From Mesorhizobium opportunistum WSM2075 (GTDB taxonomy: Bacteria; Pseudomonadota; Alphaproteobacteria; Rhizobiales; Rhizobiaceae), in the NCBI RefSeq assembly GCF_000176035.2, contig NC_015675.1, forward strand, positions 4,902,001 through 4,966,000: 64,000 nt of DNA. The letters are read 5' to 3'. A program made the translations under genes and the position numbers. Below, piece after piece: positions 1-7,939 of this stretch; position 1 is the stretch's first letter, and the number at the start of each line of letters is the position of its first letter. Below the pieces are notes generated by a model. It worked only from the letters and a program-made list of their open reading frames with translations. It had not been told where the DNA came from and did no database searches.

Positions 1-344
1 CGCTCGATTTCGCGCTGTCGCGGCTGACCAGCGTCGTCGACAAGCTTGTCGTCTATCCGGAGAACATGCTGAAGAACATGAACAAGTTCCGCGGGCTGGT
101 GCATTCCCAGCGCGTCATGCTGGCGTTGACACAGGCCGGCCTGTCACGCGAGGACTCCTACCGGCTGGTGCAGCGCAACGCCATGAAAGTGTGGGAACAA
201 GGCGCTGATTTTCTTGAAGAACTTTTGTCCGACAAGGAAGTGACCGCAGCGCTGCCCGAGGCGCAGATCCGCGAGAAATTCGACCTGGGCTACCACACCA
301 AGCATGTCGACACGATTTTCAGGCGGGTGTTCGGCGAGGCTTGA
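1..344 (+). CDS. purB: Adenylosuccinate lyase, C-terminal part (5' end outside window)
   Basis: This is the last 113 codons of a gene that enters from the left edge; the reading frame starts at base 3. Adenylosuccinate lyase releases fumarate from SAICAR and from adenylosuccinate in purine synthesis. The stretch PENMLKNMNKFRGLVHSQRV and the following arginine/glutamate-rich helix are typical of the C-terminal domain of bacterial PurB. Its place just upstream of purC, purS, purQ and purL supports the call. The catalytic signature region lies outside the window, so only the C-terminal domain can be judged. A RIME-like palindrome follows the stop codon directly. Confidence 0.85.
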   Translation, partial: LDFALSRLTSVVDKLVVYPENMLKNMNKFRGLVHSQRVMLALTQAGLSREDSYRLVQRNAMKVWEQGADFLEELLSDKEVTAALPEAQIREKFDLGYHTKHVDTIFRRVFGEA

Positions 345-350
345 GCTTTC

Positions 351-517
351 CTTCTCCCCGTTTTCGGGGAGAAGGTGCCCGAAGGGCGGATGAGGGGCGG
401 CGCGGACTTTGGCGGTTAAAGCTACCCATCGCTTTGTGCAGAAACGATAACCTCCCAACCTCGGCGCCGCCCCTCATTGCCCTGCCGGGCATTTCTCCCC
501 GTAAACGGGGAGAAAGA
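351..517. repeat. RIME-like rhizobial intergenic palindromic element
   Basis: Two inverted arms are visible. The left arm (351-403) begins with the hairpin CTCCCCGTTTTCGGGGAG and continues with GTGCCCG, AGGGCG and ATGAGGGGCGGCGC. The right arm (463-517) is its reverse complement with a few changes and ends in the hairpin CTCCCCGTAAACGGGGAG. This matches the build of rhizobial intergenic mosaic elements. It lies between two convergent genes and may also end transcription. Confidence 0.7.
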
Positions 518-535
518 AGCTGTGCCGATGTCAAA

Positions 536-1450
536 TTAAGCCTTGCCAGGCACGGTCCTGATCACTGTGCCCCAAGGGTCCTCACGGGTCGTTTCACTGC
601 TCACATTGTCCGAGCGCATCTCGACCCAGGCGAGACCCGATCGCGACGCGTCGCGACGACCGGCACCGGAGCTCTGCCAGGCATTGGCGCCGATGTGGTG
701 GTGATAGCCGCCGGACGACAGAAACACCGCCTGGCCGCCATATCTGGCCATCGTGTCGAAGCCGAATTCCTGGTTCCACCAGGCTTCGGCTTCTTCAGGC
801 CTGCCGACGCGCAGGTGAACGTGGCCGACAATGCTGTTTTCCGGCGCACCTTGCCAGCCAGCATCGCCGGCCGGCACTTCGTCGACGACGGAGGGAATGT
901 TCAGGCGCTCGGTCGCCATGGCGATCTTGTCGCCATTCCATTTCCAGTCCTGCGGACGGCGGTCGGCGTAGATCTCGATGCCGTTGCCTTCGGGATCGGT
1001 CAGGTACAGCGCTTCGCTGACCAGATGGTCGGAAGCGCCCTCGATGGCGATCTTGTCGGCGATAGCATGGTTTATCCAGCGGCCGAGATCGGCGCGGCTG
1101 GGCAGCAGGAAAGCCGTATGGAACAGGCCGGCGCTGCGCGGATCGTCCGGCTTGGCGGAGGCATCCGGTTCGAGGACCAGCAACGGACGGCTGCCGGCGC
1201 CAAGCGTGATCGCGCCGTCGGCGCGGCTCAACTCCTGCAGGCCGACGACCCTGCGGTAATAGGCTGCGAGGCCTTCGGCATCGCGCGCCTTCAGCCCGAC
1301 GCGGGCTACGCTCACCGGCGTGGTGGCGGCAAATGGCAGTTCGCTCATCATTGTCTCCGTTGCGGCCACGCTCCACGGAACTCCCAAAGCCAAGAGCCCT
1401 GCGCCGCCGATCATCCTACGTCGTGTCAGCGCCAAAATCCGGTCCTTCAC
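536..1450 (-). CDS. VOC family protein, CatE-like extradiol dioxygenase/glyoxalase fold
   Basis: Two vicinal-oxygen-chelate domains are visible in about 304 residues. The second domain carries HVHLRVG, YHHHIGANAW and a late VEM, matching the His-His-Glu metal site of CatE-type catechol 2,3-dioxygenases; the true substrate is unknown. The start is uncertain. GTG at 1450 gives an N-terminus with TRRRMIGGAGLLALG followed by small residues, which looks like a twin-arginine signal. ATG at 1351 has a better Shine-Dalgarno (GGAGACA) and would give a cytosolic protein of about 271 residues starting MMSELPF. A longer in-frame start at 1558 exists but has no clear ribosome site. The gene is convergent with purB and divergent from the hydrolase at 1588. 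Confidence 0.75.
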   Translation of the reverse strand: MKDRILALTRRRMIGGAGLLALGVPWSVAATETMMSELPFAATTPVSVARVGLKARDAEGLAAYYRRVVGLQELSRADGAITLGAGSRPLLVLEPDASAKPDDPRSAGLFHTAFLLPSRADLGRWINHAIADKIAIEGASDHLVSEALYLTDPEGNGIEIYADRRPQDWKWNGDKIAMATERLNIPSVVDEVPAGDAGWQGAPENSIVGHVHLRVGRPEEAEAWWNQEFGFDTMARYGGQAVFLSSGGYHHHIGANAWQSSGAGRRDASRSGLAWVEMRSDNVSSETTREDPWGTVIRTVPGKA

Positions 1451-1587
1451 GGCTGTTTCTTTCCCAACGACAAATCGTCGATCGCGATCGTTCACACAAG
1501 ACAGCGAAAAGCGAACATCGTGTTCACCATTACGAGGGGCGCCCATCAGCGGTTGCATGAGATAAGCGCTCTCGCTATCTCAGCGCC

Positions 1588-2136
1588 ATGAAAGTCAAAG
1601 ACGCAGATATTCTGATCGTTCCGGGCTACACCAATTCCGGGCCCGAGCATTGGCAGACCCGCTGGCAATCGAAATTGTCGACGGCGCGGCGGGTCGAGCA
1701 GGCGGAATGGTCAAAGCCGGTGCGCGAGGACTGGACGGCGAGCGTGGCCAAAGCGGTCAATGAAGCCGAGAGGCCGGTTGTCATCGTCGCCCACTCGCTG
1801 GGGGTCGCCGCGGCGGTGCAAGCCATTCCGCGGTTCCAGAAGCCGGTCGCCGGGGCCTTTTTCGTGGCGCCGCCCGATGTCGCCAATCCAAAGATCAAGC
1901 CAAGGCACCTGATGACCTTCGGCCCCTACCCGCGCGAACCGCTGCCTTTTCCTTCGATCGTGATCGCCAGCCGTAACGACCCGTTCTGCGCCTTCGATGT
2001 CGCCGAGGACATTGCCGGCGCCTGGGGCTCGCTGTTCATCGACGCCGGCGAGACCGGGCATCTCAGCGAAGATTCAGGATTCGGCCCTTGGCCCGAAGGC
2101 TCCATGACCTTCGCCAAGTTCCTGACGGACCTGTAA
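1588..2136 (+). CDS. RBBP9/YdeN-family alpha/beta hydrolase
   Basis: A 182-residue serine hydrolase of the RBBP9 (YdeN) type. The N-terminus ILIVPGYTNSGPEHWQTRW is the usual opening of this family. The nucleophile elbow is AHSLG near residue 70, a later SRNDPFC carries the acidic residue, and the catalytic histidine is in GETGHLSEDSGFG. The length is normal for the family. No membrane segment or signal is seen, so it should be cytosolic. The natural substrate of this family is not known. It is divergent from the VOC gene, about 137 bp from that gene's GTG start. Confidence 0.8.
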   Translation: MKVKDADILIVPGYTNSGPEHWQTRWQSKLSTARRVEQAEWSKPVREDWTASVAKAVNEAERPVVIVAHSLGVAAAVQAIPRFQKPVAGAFFVAPPDVANPKIKPRHLMTFGPYPREPLPFPSIVIASRNDPFCAFDVAEDIAGAWGSLFIDAGETGHLSEDSGFGPWPEGSMTFAKFLTDL

Positions 2137-2149
2137 TATATACGGTCAA

Positions 2150-2458
2150 AGCCTGAACACGAAGCTGCTCGGCAGGCCATCGCGCAAGTATGCTTCACTC
2201 GAATTGTTGAGAGGAGTCGCCGCACTCGTTGTTCTGAATGAGCATTGTTTGCGTGCTTTCGCGCCATTGGCGGAGGGCGTGGTGCTGGCCAGCGGTTCGA
2301 CCGCATTCGCCGCCGCTGCCGCCATAGCAGGTTCGATTCTCGTGGCCTTGCCGCTGATGGCCTTCAACAACCGCTGGGTTCAAGCGCTCGGCGCCTTGTT
2401 CGACAAAGTCGGACGCAGCAGGCCCTCCGCAGCGGCGCCCGCGGCAGCCAAGGCCTGA
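2150..2458 (+). pseudogene. Possible remnant of an acyltransferase-3 family membrane protein
   Basis: The 353-base gap between the hydrolase and the aldolase holds an open frame with no convincing start codon. It reads KYASLELLRGVAALVVL, which resembles the first membrane helix of acyltransferase-3 (OafA-type) proteins. It then passes through an alanine-rich stretch into a second hydrophobic segment (AGSILVALPLMAF) and a basic tail, after only about 100 codons instead of the usual 350 or so. The simplest reading is a gene that lost its middle by deletion. The match rests on the N-terminal motif only. A small intact two-helix protein starting at TTG 2201 or 2204 is the alternative. Confidence 0.4.
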
Positions 2459-2489
2459 CCACGCGACGCTTGCGGCAGCCGGTTCGGGT

Positions 2490-3263
2490 TCAGGATCCGA
2501 TCGAATCCTTGATGCTCTTGAGCAGGGTCTTTGCGCCCAGCGAAATCAGCGCATGCTCCGAGCCAGTGGCCAGCAGACGATAACCCATCGACACGACACG
2601 ACCGGCTATTGCCGGTTCGACGACATAGATCGCCGCATGCTTGCCGGCCTTGCGGGTGCGCTCGGCAACCGACGCCACCGTCTCCATCATGCTCTCCAGC
2701 GTGGAATTGACCGTAGTGCCGTTGGTCCAGGCGATCGAGAAATCCGACGGACCGAGGAAAATGCCGTCGATGCCCGGCGTGTCGAGAATGCCGTCGAGCG
2801 CGTCGAGCGCGGCGCGCGTCTCGACCATGGCGAAGGCCATGGTGCGTTGATTGGTGTCGCGCAGCCATTCGGCTTGGTCGCCTTTGCCATGGCGTGGAAA
2901 AGCATAGGTCGGACCCCACGAACGCTCGCCGAGCGGCGGATATTTCATCGCCGCTGCGAACAGCCTTGCGTCGGCCACCGAGTTCACCATCGGGGCGATG
3001 ACCGCCTCGGCGCCGAAATCGAGCGCCCGGCTCGCCATGTCGAAACGGCCGACCGGTATGCGCACCAGCGCGGGTTTATTCGCGGCGAGCACCGGCACCA
3101 GACCGCGCAGGACGCTGTCCTCGTGATGGCCGCCATGCTGCATGTCCAGCGTCACGGCATCGAAGCCCTGCTTGGCGATGATCTCGACGGTCAGTGCGTC
3201 GGGCACGCCCGACCATGCGGTGACCAGCGTTTCATCGGCGGCGAGACGGGACTTCAGGGACAT
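2490..3263 (-). CDS. HpcH/HpaI aldolase/citrate lyase family protein
   Basis: A 257-residue class II 2-keto-acid aldolase-like protein. These enzymes cleave or join pyruvate and an aldehyde, as HpaI and 2-keto-3-deoxy-L-rhamnonate aldolase do. Visible family features are DAVTLDMQHGGHHEDS near residue 35, the metal glutamate region in AMVETRAALDALD, and GIDGIFLGPSDFS near residue 165. ATG at 3263 is chosen because AAGGAAAG lies about nine bases upstream; an in-frame GTG at 3269 is possible. The family does not reveal the sugar acid used. It stands alone, facing away from the ATPase inhibitor terminator. Confidence 0.82.
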   Translation of the reverse strand: MSLKSRLAADETLVTAWSGVPDALTVEIIAKQGFDAVTLDMQHGGHHEDSVLRGLVPVLAANKPALVRIPVGRFDMASRALDFGAEAVIAPMVNSVADARLFAAAMKYPPLGERSWGPTYAFPRHGKGDQAEWLRDTNQRTMAFAMVETRAALDALDGILDTPGIDGIFLGPSDFSIAWTNGTTVNSTLESMMETVASVAERTRKAGKHAAIYVVEPAIAGRVVSMGYRLLATGSEHALISLGAKTLLKSIKDSIGS

Positions 3264-3318
3264 GGACACTTTCCTTGTTAACGATCGCAGTTTCAGCCGG
3301 AAACCATGGCAAAGGCAA

Positions 3319-3348
3319 AGAAAAACCGCCCGGCTGGACCGGGCGGTC
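3319..3348 (-). terminator. Rho-independent terminator of the DUF1476 gene
   Basis: On the minus strand CCGCCCGG-TCCAG-CCGGGCGG forms an eight-pair GC hairpin followed by TTTTTCTTT. It lies about 75 bases past the stop of the DUF1476 gene. Confidence 0.85.
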
Positions 3349-3423
3349 GATTGGTCCAGTTATTCTGTCGCAGGCTCCGTCGCAAAACCGTGGGACACTT
3401 TTGCGGAACCAGATTCGGCCGGA

Positions 3424-3744
3424 TCAGGTGTTCTTGATCTGCTCGATCGCTTGCGCCATCAGCTCGTCCATGGTGCGGCGGATCTGATGGTCGGACTGGT
3501 CGACGCCAGCGGCATCGAAATCCTTGCGGATCTTGCGGAACACGTCGTGGTCGCCGGCTTCCTCGATGTCGGAAACCACCACTTCCTTGGCATAGACATC
3601 GGCGTCAGCGCCCGACTTTCCGAGCTTTTCGGCGGCCCAAAGGCCGAGCGCCTTGTTGCGGCGGGCGGAGGCCTTGAACCGAAGCTCCTCGTCGAATGCG
3701 AATTTGCGTTCGAAGCCCTCTTCGCGGTCTTTCATGCTGCTCAT
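3424..3744 (-). CDS. DUF1476 protein, F1F0-ATPase inhibitor zeta subunit type
   Basis: A 106-residue soluble, highly charged, mostly helical protein starting MSSMKDREEGFERKFAFDEE. This family (DUF1476) includes the zeta subunit of the Paracoccus ATP synthase, whose N-terminus blocks ATP hydrolysis by F1. That role is known for alphaproteobacterial relatives and inferred here. The start at 3744 is set by a strong GGAGGG seven bases upstream; the open frame continues further upstream but only as antisense to purC. It is transcribed divergently from purC across 276 bases and ends at a clear terminator. Confidence 0.85.
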   Translation of the reverse strand: MSSMKDREEGFERKFAFDEELRFKASARRNKALGLWAAEKLGKSGADADVYAKEVVVSDIEEAGDHDVFRKIRKDFDAAGVDQSDHQIRRTMDELMAQAIEQIKNT

Positions 3745-4020
3745 GGCGTCCCTCCGGGTCAAATGCGATTCGTTTGCAAAAGGATATGTGTGTTGCCAAA
3801 GCACAAACCAAAAGGTCGCGGGCCGGTCAATACGCTTCGTCGCATGCTGCGCTGCGGCATTTCGGTCCCGAAAGCGGTTGATTGGGGGGATTTGCCGATT
3901 GAGCAAACGATGTGATTGGGATAGACCCGGCATTGAACCCAACCGTCGCCACACTAATTTAGGCAGACGGACAGGAACTGGTCGCTTGCCGCCTGCCCGC
4001 AAATCCAGAGAAAAATTCAG

Positions 4021-4815
4021 ATGAAAAATCGCCGCCGCATTTATGAAGGCAAGGCCAAGATCCTCTATGAGGGACCCGAGCCGGGCACGCTGATCCAGTT
4101 CTTCAAGGACGATGCAACCGCGTTCAACAAGAAGAAGCACGAGGTCATCGACGGCAAGGGCGTGCTCAACAACCGCATTTCCGAATATATCTTCAATCAC
4201 CTGAACCGCATGGGCATTCCGACGCACTTCATCCGCCGGCTCAACATGCGCGAGCAGCTGATCAAGGAAGTCGAGATCATTCCGCTCGAAGTGGTGGTGC
4301 GCAATGTCGCCGCCGGCTCGCTGTCGAAGCGCCTCGGCATCGAGGAAGGCACGGTTCTGCCGCGCTCGATCATCGAATTCTATTACAAGGCCGACGCGCT
4401 CGACGACCCGATGGTGTCGGAAGAGCATATCACCGCATTCGGCTGGGCAAGCCCGCAGGAGATCGATGACGTCATGGCGCTGGCCATCCGCGTCAACGAC
4501 TTCCTCTCCGGCCTGTTCATGGGTGTCGGCATCCAGCTCGTCGACTTCAAGATCGAATGCGGGCGCCTGTTCGAAGGCGACATGATGCGCATCGTCGTCG
4601 CCGACGAGATTTCGCCGGACTCCTGCCGCCTGTGGGACGTGGCAACGCAAGACAAGCTCGACAAGGACCGTTTCCGCCGCGACATGGGCGGCCTGGTCGA
4701 AGCCTACCAGGAAGTCGCCCGCCGCCTCGGCATCATGAACGAGAACGAACCGCCGCGCCCGACCGGCCCGGTGCTTGTCGCCTCGACCGACGGCCTCAAA
4801 GGCAAGCCGCACTAA
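4021..4815 (+). CDS. purC: Phosphoribosylaminoimidazole-succinocarboxamide synthase
   Basis: SAICAR synthetase of 264 residues, joining aspartate to CAIR with ATP in purine synthesis. The N-terminus [20 protein letters not shown] holds the nucleotide loop. [22 protein letters not shown] and [10 protein letters not shown] are family signatures in the expected order. The length is normal. It is followed after 29 bases by purS, so the two are likely co-transcribed. In the upstream gap I see no convincing sigma-70 promoter and no PurR-like operator. Confidence 0.95.
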   Translation: MKNRRRIYEGKAKILYEGPEPGTLIQFFKDDATAFNKKKHEVIDGKGVLNNRISEYIFNHLNRMGIPTHFIRRLNMREQLIKEVEIIPLEVVVRNVAAGSLSKRLGIEEGTVLPRSIIEFYYKADALDDPMVSEEHITAFGWASPQEIDDVMALAIRVNDFLSGLFMGVGIQLVDFKIECGRLFEGDMMRIVVADEISPDSCRLWDVATQDKLDKDRFRRDMGGLVEAYQEVARRLGIMNENEPPRPTGPVLVASTDGLKGKPH

Positions 4816-4844
4816 CCAAGAGTTCGAACAGGAGCATGTCCAGC

Positions 4845-5087
4845 GTGATCAAGGCCCGCATTACCGTTACCCTCAAGAATGGCGTGCTCGACCCGCAAGG
4901 CAAGGCGATCGAACACGCGCTGTCCGGACTGGGCTTTGATGGCGTGGGCGCAGTGCGGCAGGGCAAGGTGTTCGACGTCGAGCTGGCGGAAAGCGACAAG
5001 GCCAAAGCCGAGGCAGACCTGAAAGCCATGTGCGACAAGCTGCTGGCGAACACGGTGATTGAGAATTATAGTGTGACGCTTACCTAG
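4845..5087 (+). CDS. purS: Phosphoribosylformylglycinamidine synthase subunit PurS
   Basis: An 80-residue subunit that links PurQ (glutaminase) to PurL (synthetase) in the three-part FGAM synthase. The sequence reads KARITVTLKNGVLDPQGKAI and ends VIENYSVTL, characteristic of rhizobial PurS. Two starts are possible. ATG at 4836 has GGAG only one base away, too close to work. GTG at 4845 has the same GGAG ten bases upstream and gives the usual 80-residue length, so GTG is preferred. Confidence 0.92.
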   Translation: MIKARITVTLKNGVLDPQGKAIEHALSGLGFDGVGAVRQGKVFDVELAESDKAKAEADLKAMCDKLLANTVIENYSVTLT

Positions 5088-5106
5088 GGTTGTGCCGGAG
5101 GCACCG

Positions 5107-5277
5107 ATGCCTGAAGTCACGAATGAGCTGATGTACGAGCTTCTGAAGCGCCTAGATCATCGAGTCGGTGAGCTTCATCTCATCGCCACCGAGAGCGACA
5201 TGAAGAATATCTATGGCGTGCTGGCTCGTCGGGATGCCCGGCTTGAGCGCATCGAATTCCGCCTAAAGGACGCCTAA
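5107..5277 (+). CDS. Small hypothetical protein between purS and purQ
   Basis: A 56-residue charged protein with no recognised domain. It is largely helical in appearance (LMYELLKRLDHRVGELHLI, then ARRDARLERIEFRLKDA) and could form a short coiled coil. ATG at 5107 has CGGAGG just upstream; a GTG at 5092 would add five residues. It starts 19 bases after purS, so it may be read from the purC promoter. Its last 15 bases overlap the end of the antisense membrane gene. Confidence 0.6.
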   Translation: MPEVTNELMYELLKRLDHRVGELHLIATESDMKNIYGVLARRDARLERIEFRLKDA

Positions 5278-6036
5278 AACGGCGGCCAACTTGTATAGGC
5301 TATGCACCGCTATGAATAGCAAGAAACCTACAAAAGCCATCAGGGAAAATGTCCATGGCGGCTTTTGTATCGGCCGATGAACGGCACCGTATTTGGCGTG
5401 GATCGCCAATATTTCGGCACGAAACGCTGGATCCTTCGGTAGATCGCTGTAGTTTCTCTTAAAGTATATAATTCTAAAGAATATGATATCCACCGTGATG
5501 GCTATCCATGATCCAACAAAAAGCCACGCACTCATGACATAGACGCGAAGGAAATCGGTACTGTGACTTTGCGTGCATGCATCCACTATACTTAAATGTG
5601 CCGAAATAGACCTACGGGTGGTGGAGTCAAGCCAAAGGCCGTCATCCTTCATGGCCAACGCCAGAAAGATGAGCAGCAATACTAACGTTCCTAGCGCAAG
5701 CTTGAGATACCGCATCCTGCTTGTAGCATCAGCAATGGCTGCGACGCCAAGGGCGAACACAAATCCTAGCAGGACGAGGCAAATCGCCAGCGCATAGGCA
5801 ATCTGGGCCATGATTAAATTGGCAAAGGATGAAGAGCAAAGTCCAAGATCGACTTTAAGCGAAAAAATTCTCGAAAACGCCGTAGCGAAATTGGCGTCGG
5901 CCTGAGAGAAAAACGCATAAATGAATGCCGACAAAAGCAGCACCGTCGCACCGGAAACGCCAGATGCCCAACGTTGGTCTTCGAATTTGAGTTCCCAGCC
6001 GCTCTTCAAATTTGCCTGCCCAGTTTGCAACCGCAA
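5263..6036 (-). CDS. Hypothetical multi-pass membrane protein, antisense in the purine cluster
   Basis: A 257-residue protein with about five hydrophobic segments: VSGATVLLLSAFIYAFF, ALAICLVLLGFVFALGVAAI, LALGTLVLLLIFLALAM, AWLFVGSWIAITVDIIFF and FSLMAFVGFLLFIAV. No domain was recognised. Base composition is visibly richer in A and T than the flanking pur genes, and the gene runs against them, which suggests later insertion. It starts close to purQ on the opposite strand. Its end overlaps the 56-codon ORF by 15 bases. A role cannot be proposed. Confidence 0.7.
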   Translation of the reverse strand: MRLQTGQANLKSGWELKFEDQRWASGVSGATVLLLSAFIYAFFSQADANFATAFSRIFSLKVDLGLCSSSFANLIMAQIAYALAICLVLLGFVFALGVAAIADATSRMRYLKLALGTLVLLLIFLALAMKDDGLWLDSTTRRSISAHLSIVDACTQSHSTDFLRVYVMSAWLFVGSWIAITVDIIFFRIIYFKRNYSDLPKDPAFRAEILAIHAKYGAVHRPIQKPPWTFSLMAFVGFLLFIAVHSLYKLAAVLGVL

Positions 6037-6128
6037 AATAGCTTAAAAGCCTTAACTGGCGCTTGACCCGCAAATACGCTGCCGATACGCCAGTTCCGGA
6101 TATGCCTCTTGAATCAGCTGGACATGTC

Positions 6129-6797
6129 ATGAAATCAGCCGTCGTCCTCCTTCCCGGCCTCAACCGCGACCGCGACATGATCGCGGCGCTGACCAAGATT
6201 TCGGGAAAACCGCCGGTTACGGTCTGGCAGACCGACACTGAAATCCCCGATGTCGACCTGATCGCCATCCCCGGCGGCTTCTCGTTCGGTGACTATCTGC
6301 GTTGCGGCGCGATCGCGGCGCGCATGCCGGTCATGCGGGCGGTCGCCGAAAAGGCGGCCAAGGGCGTGACGGTTATCGGCGTTTGCAACGGTTTCCAGAT
6401 CCTGGTCGAGGCCGGTCTCTTGCCTGGCGCCTTGATGCGCAACACCTCGCTGAAATTCGTCTGCCGGCAGGTGAAGCTCGAAATCACCAATGCCAACACC
6501 ATGTTCACCAGCCGCTACAAACCGGGCCAGATCATCCGCTCGCCGGTAGCGCATCATGACGGCAACTATTTTGCCGATGCCCGCACACTTGCGCGCCTCG
6601 AAGGCGAAGGACAGGTGGTGTTCCGTTATGCCGAGGGCACCAACCCCAACGGCTCCATCAACGACATCGCGGGCATCATCAACGACCGGGGCAATGTGCT
6701 CGGCCTGATGCCGCATCCCGAAAACCTGATCGAAGCCGCCCATGGCGGCAGCGACGGCCGTGCGCTGTTCGAGAGCGCGCTCGGCATCGCCGCTTGA
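6129..6797 (+). CDS. purQ: Phosphoribosylformylglycinamidine synthase subunit PurQ (glutaminase)
   Basis: A class I glutamine amidotransferase of 222 residues that supplies ammonia to PurL. The N-terminus [19 protein letters not shown] is followed by the oxyanion region [18 protein letters not shown]. The nucleophile cysteine is in [17 protein letters not shown] near residue 86, and the catalytic His-x-Glu is in [10 protein letters not shown] near the end. The start at 6129 gives the family length; the open frame upstream is unrelated. No strong Shine-Dalgarno is visible. The antisense membrane gene separates it from purS, so it probably needs its own promoter. Confidence 0.95.
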   Translation: MKSAVVLLPGLNRDRDMIAALTKISGKPPVTVWQTDTEIPDVDLIAIPGGFSFGDYLRCGAIAARMPVMRAVAEKAAKGVTVIGVCNGFQILVEAGLLPGALMRNTSLKFVCRQVKLEITNANTMFTSRYKPGQIIRSPVAHHDGNYFADARTLARLEGEGQVVFRYAEGTNPNGSINDIAGIINDRGNVLGLMPHPENLIEAAHGGSDGRALFESALGIAA

Positions 6798-6867
6798 CGA
6801 TTTCAGCCGAGAATGCGCTAAAGTTTACAAGGACATCAAGTCCATTGCTCTGGGGAGAGAGACGGTC

Positions 6868-7533
6868 ATGAAACTCTATTCGCGGCCGTTGTCGCCCTAC
6901 TCGTCGATCGTGCGGGCGCTCGCCTACGTCAAGGACGTGCCGATCAAGATCATCGCGCCGCCGCCGGGTTTTCCGATCCCTGAAGGATTTCGCGCCATCT
7001 CGCCGATGAACCGGATACCGGTGCTGATCACCGGCTCGGGTGAAACGATCGTCGAATCGGTCGTCATCGCCGAATATCTCGAGGAGCGCTTTCCCGAGCC
7101 GGCGCTGCTGCCACCCGATTCCAAGGACCGCGCACTGGTGCGCATGTTCGCGCGCATCACCGATCTCGACGTGCTGACGCCGATGATGAAGCTTTTCGAA
7201 CTGCATTCCGTGCCGAAGCGCAACAGCGCCGAGATCGACGCCCAATTCGCCCGCCTGCACCATGGGCTGGCGGCGATCGAGGCGCGCATGGCGCAAGGCC
7301 CCTTCGCGCTCGGCAACGACATCAGCTTCGCCGATGCCTGGCTGACGCCAACGCGGTTCATCTTCAACAATTTCCGCGCCATGACGGGCCGCAACGACCT
7401 GCTCGACGCCTATCCCAAATTCGATGCCTATGAGCAGATCGCCCTGCAGCATCCGGCGTTGTCGCGGGTATGGGGCGAAATGACCGATGGCCTGGAGACC
7501 TTTCTGTCCGAACTCGAGATGGGTGCCGCTTGA
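6868..7533 (+). CDS. Glutathione S-transferase family protein
   Basis: A 221-residue cytosolic protein with an N-terminal thioredoxin-like domain (MKLYSRPLSPYSSIVRALAY) and the glutathione-binding signatures NRIPVL and ETIVESVVIAEYLEERFP. A helical C-terminal domain with FALGNDISFADAWLTP follows. The start is set by GGGGAGAGAG a few bases upstream; in-frame codons before it overlap the purQ 3' region and are not needed. Substrates cannot be read from the sequence. Its stop overlaps the TTG start of the lipoprotein gene, so the two are translationally linked. Confidence 0.87.
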   Translation: MKLYSRPLSPYSSIVRALAYVKDVPIKIIAPPPGFPIPEGFRAISPMNRIPVLITGSGETIVESVVIAEYLEERFPEPALLPPDSKDRALVRMFARITDLDVLTPMMKLFELHSVPKRNSAEIDAQFARLHHGLAAIEARMAQGPFALGNDISFADAWLTPTRFIFNNFRAMTGRNDLLDAYPKFDAYEQIALQHPALSRVWGEMTDGLETFLSELEMGAA

Positions 7534-7937
7534 TCAAGACCAGGACGATCGCATTGGTTGCCGCGGCAGGCTTCGCCCTTGCATCTTGCCAGTCCACCCC
7601 CAAAAGCGTGCCGGTCCCGTCGGGCAAAAGTGCGGCGCTGCTGGCCATGGAGCAAGTGGCGATAGCAGCCCACAAGTGCTGGATCGCCAGCAAGGACCCG
7701 GCCTTCAAGCAATATCAGATGGCCAACGAACTGAATTCGTTCAGCGGCACGCCGCGTTTCCTTTTGGTGCCGGCCAAGCATTATGGCGGCAAGCCCCTGC
7801 TGGTCGTGCAGGCGCAAGGCAATTCAAGCCGCGTCGACGCCTTCGGACCGCTGATGAACGATCCGCTCGGCGCGCGCATCGGTTCCGACATTGCCCGCTG
7901 GCAAGCCGGCAACCCGGCTTGCGCCGCGACCGCCTGA
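7530..7937 (+). CDS. Small lipoprotein of unknown function
   Basis: A 135-residue protein with a classic lipoprotein leader: basic IKTR, a hydrophobic stretch, then the lipobox LASC at about residues 17-20. It should be lipidated and held on the periplasmic side of a membrane. The mature part has no recognised domain; it contains two further cysteines and a glycine/proline-rich centre. The start is TTG in the overlap TTGA with the stop of the preceding GST gene. It is followed by a membrane protein gene two bases after its stop, so the three form one unit. Confidence 0.7.
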   Translation: MIKTRTIALVAAAGFALASCQSTPKSVPVPSGKSAALLAMEQVAIAAHKCWIASKDPAFKQYQMANELNSFSGTPRFLLVPAKHYGGKPLLVVQAQGNSSRVDAFGPLMNDPLGARIGSDIARWQAGNPACAATA

Positions 7938-7939
7938 CC

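Noticed and set aside
341..1591. 416-codon plus-strand frame opposite the VOC gene
   Set aside because: It includes the repeat element at 351-517 and has no domain; the VOC protein on the minus strand has clear metal motifs.
3745..4020. Purine riboswitch or PurR box upstream of purC
   Set aside because: No conserved purine aptamer core or palindromic PurR-like operator could be recognised.
3424..4812. 462-codon frame joining the DUF1476 gene to antisense purC
   Set aside because: The DUF1476 protein starts at 3744 with a strong ribosome site; everything upstream is antisense to purC.
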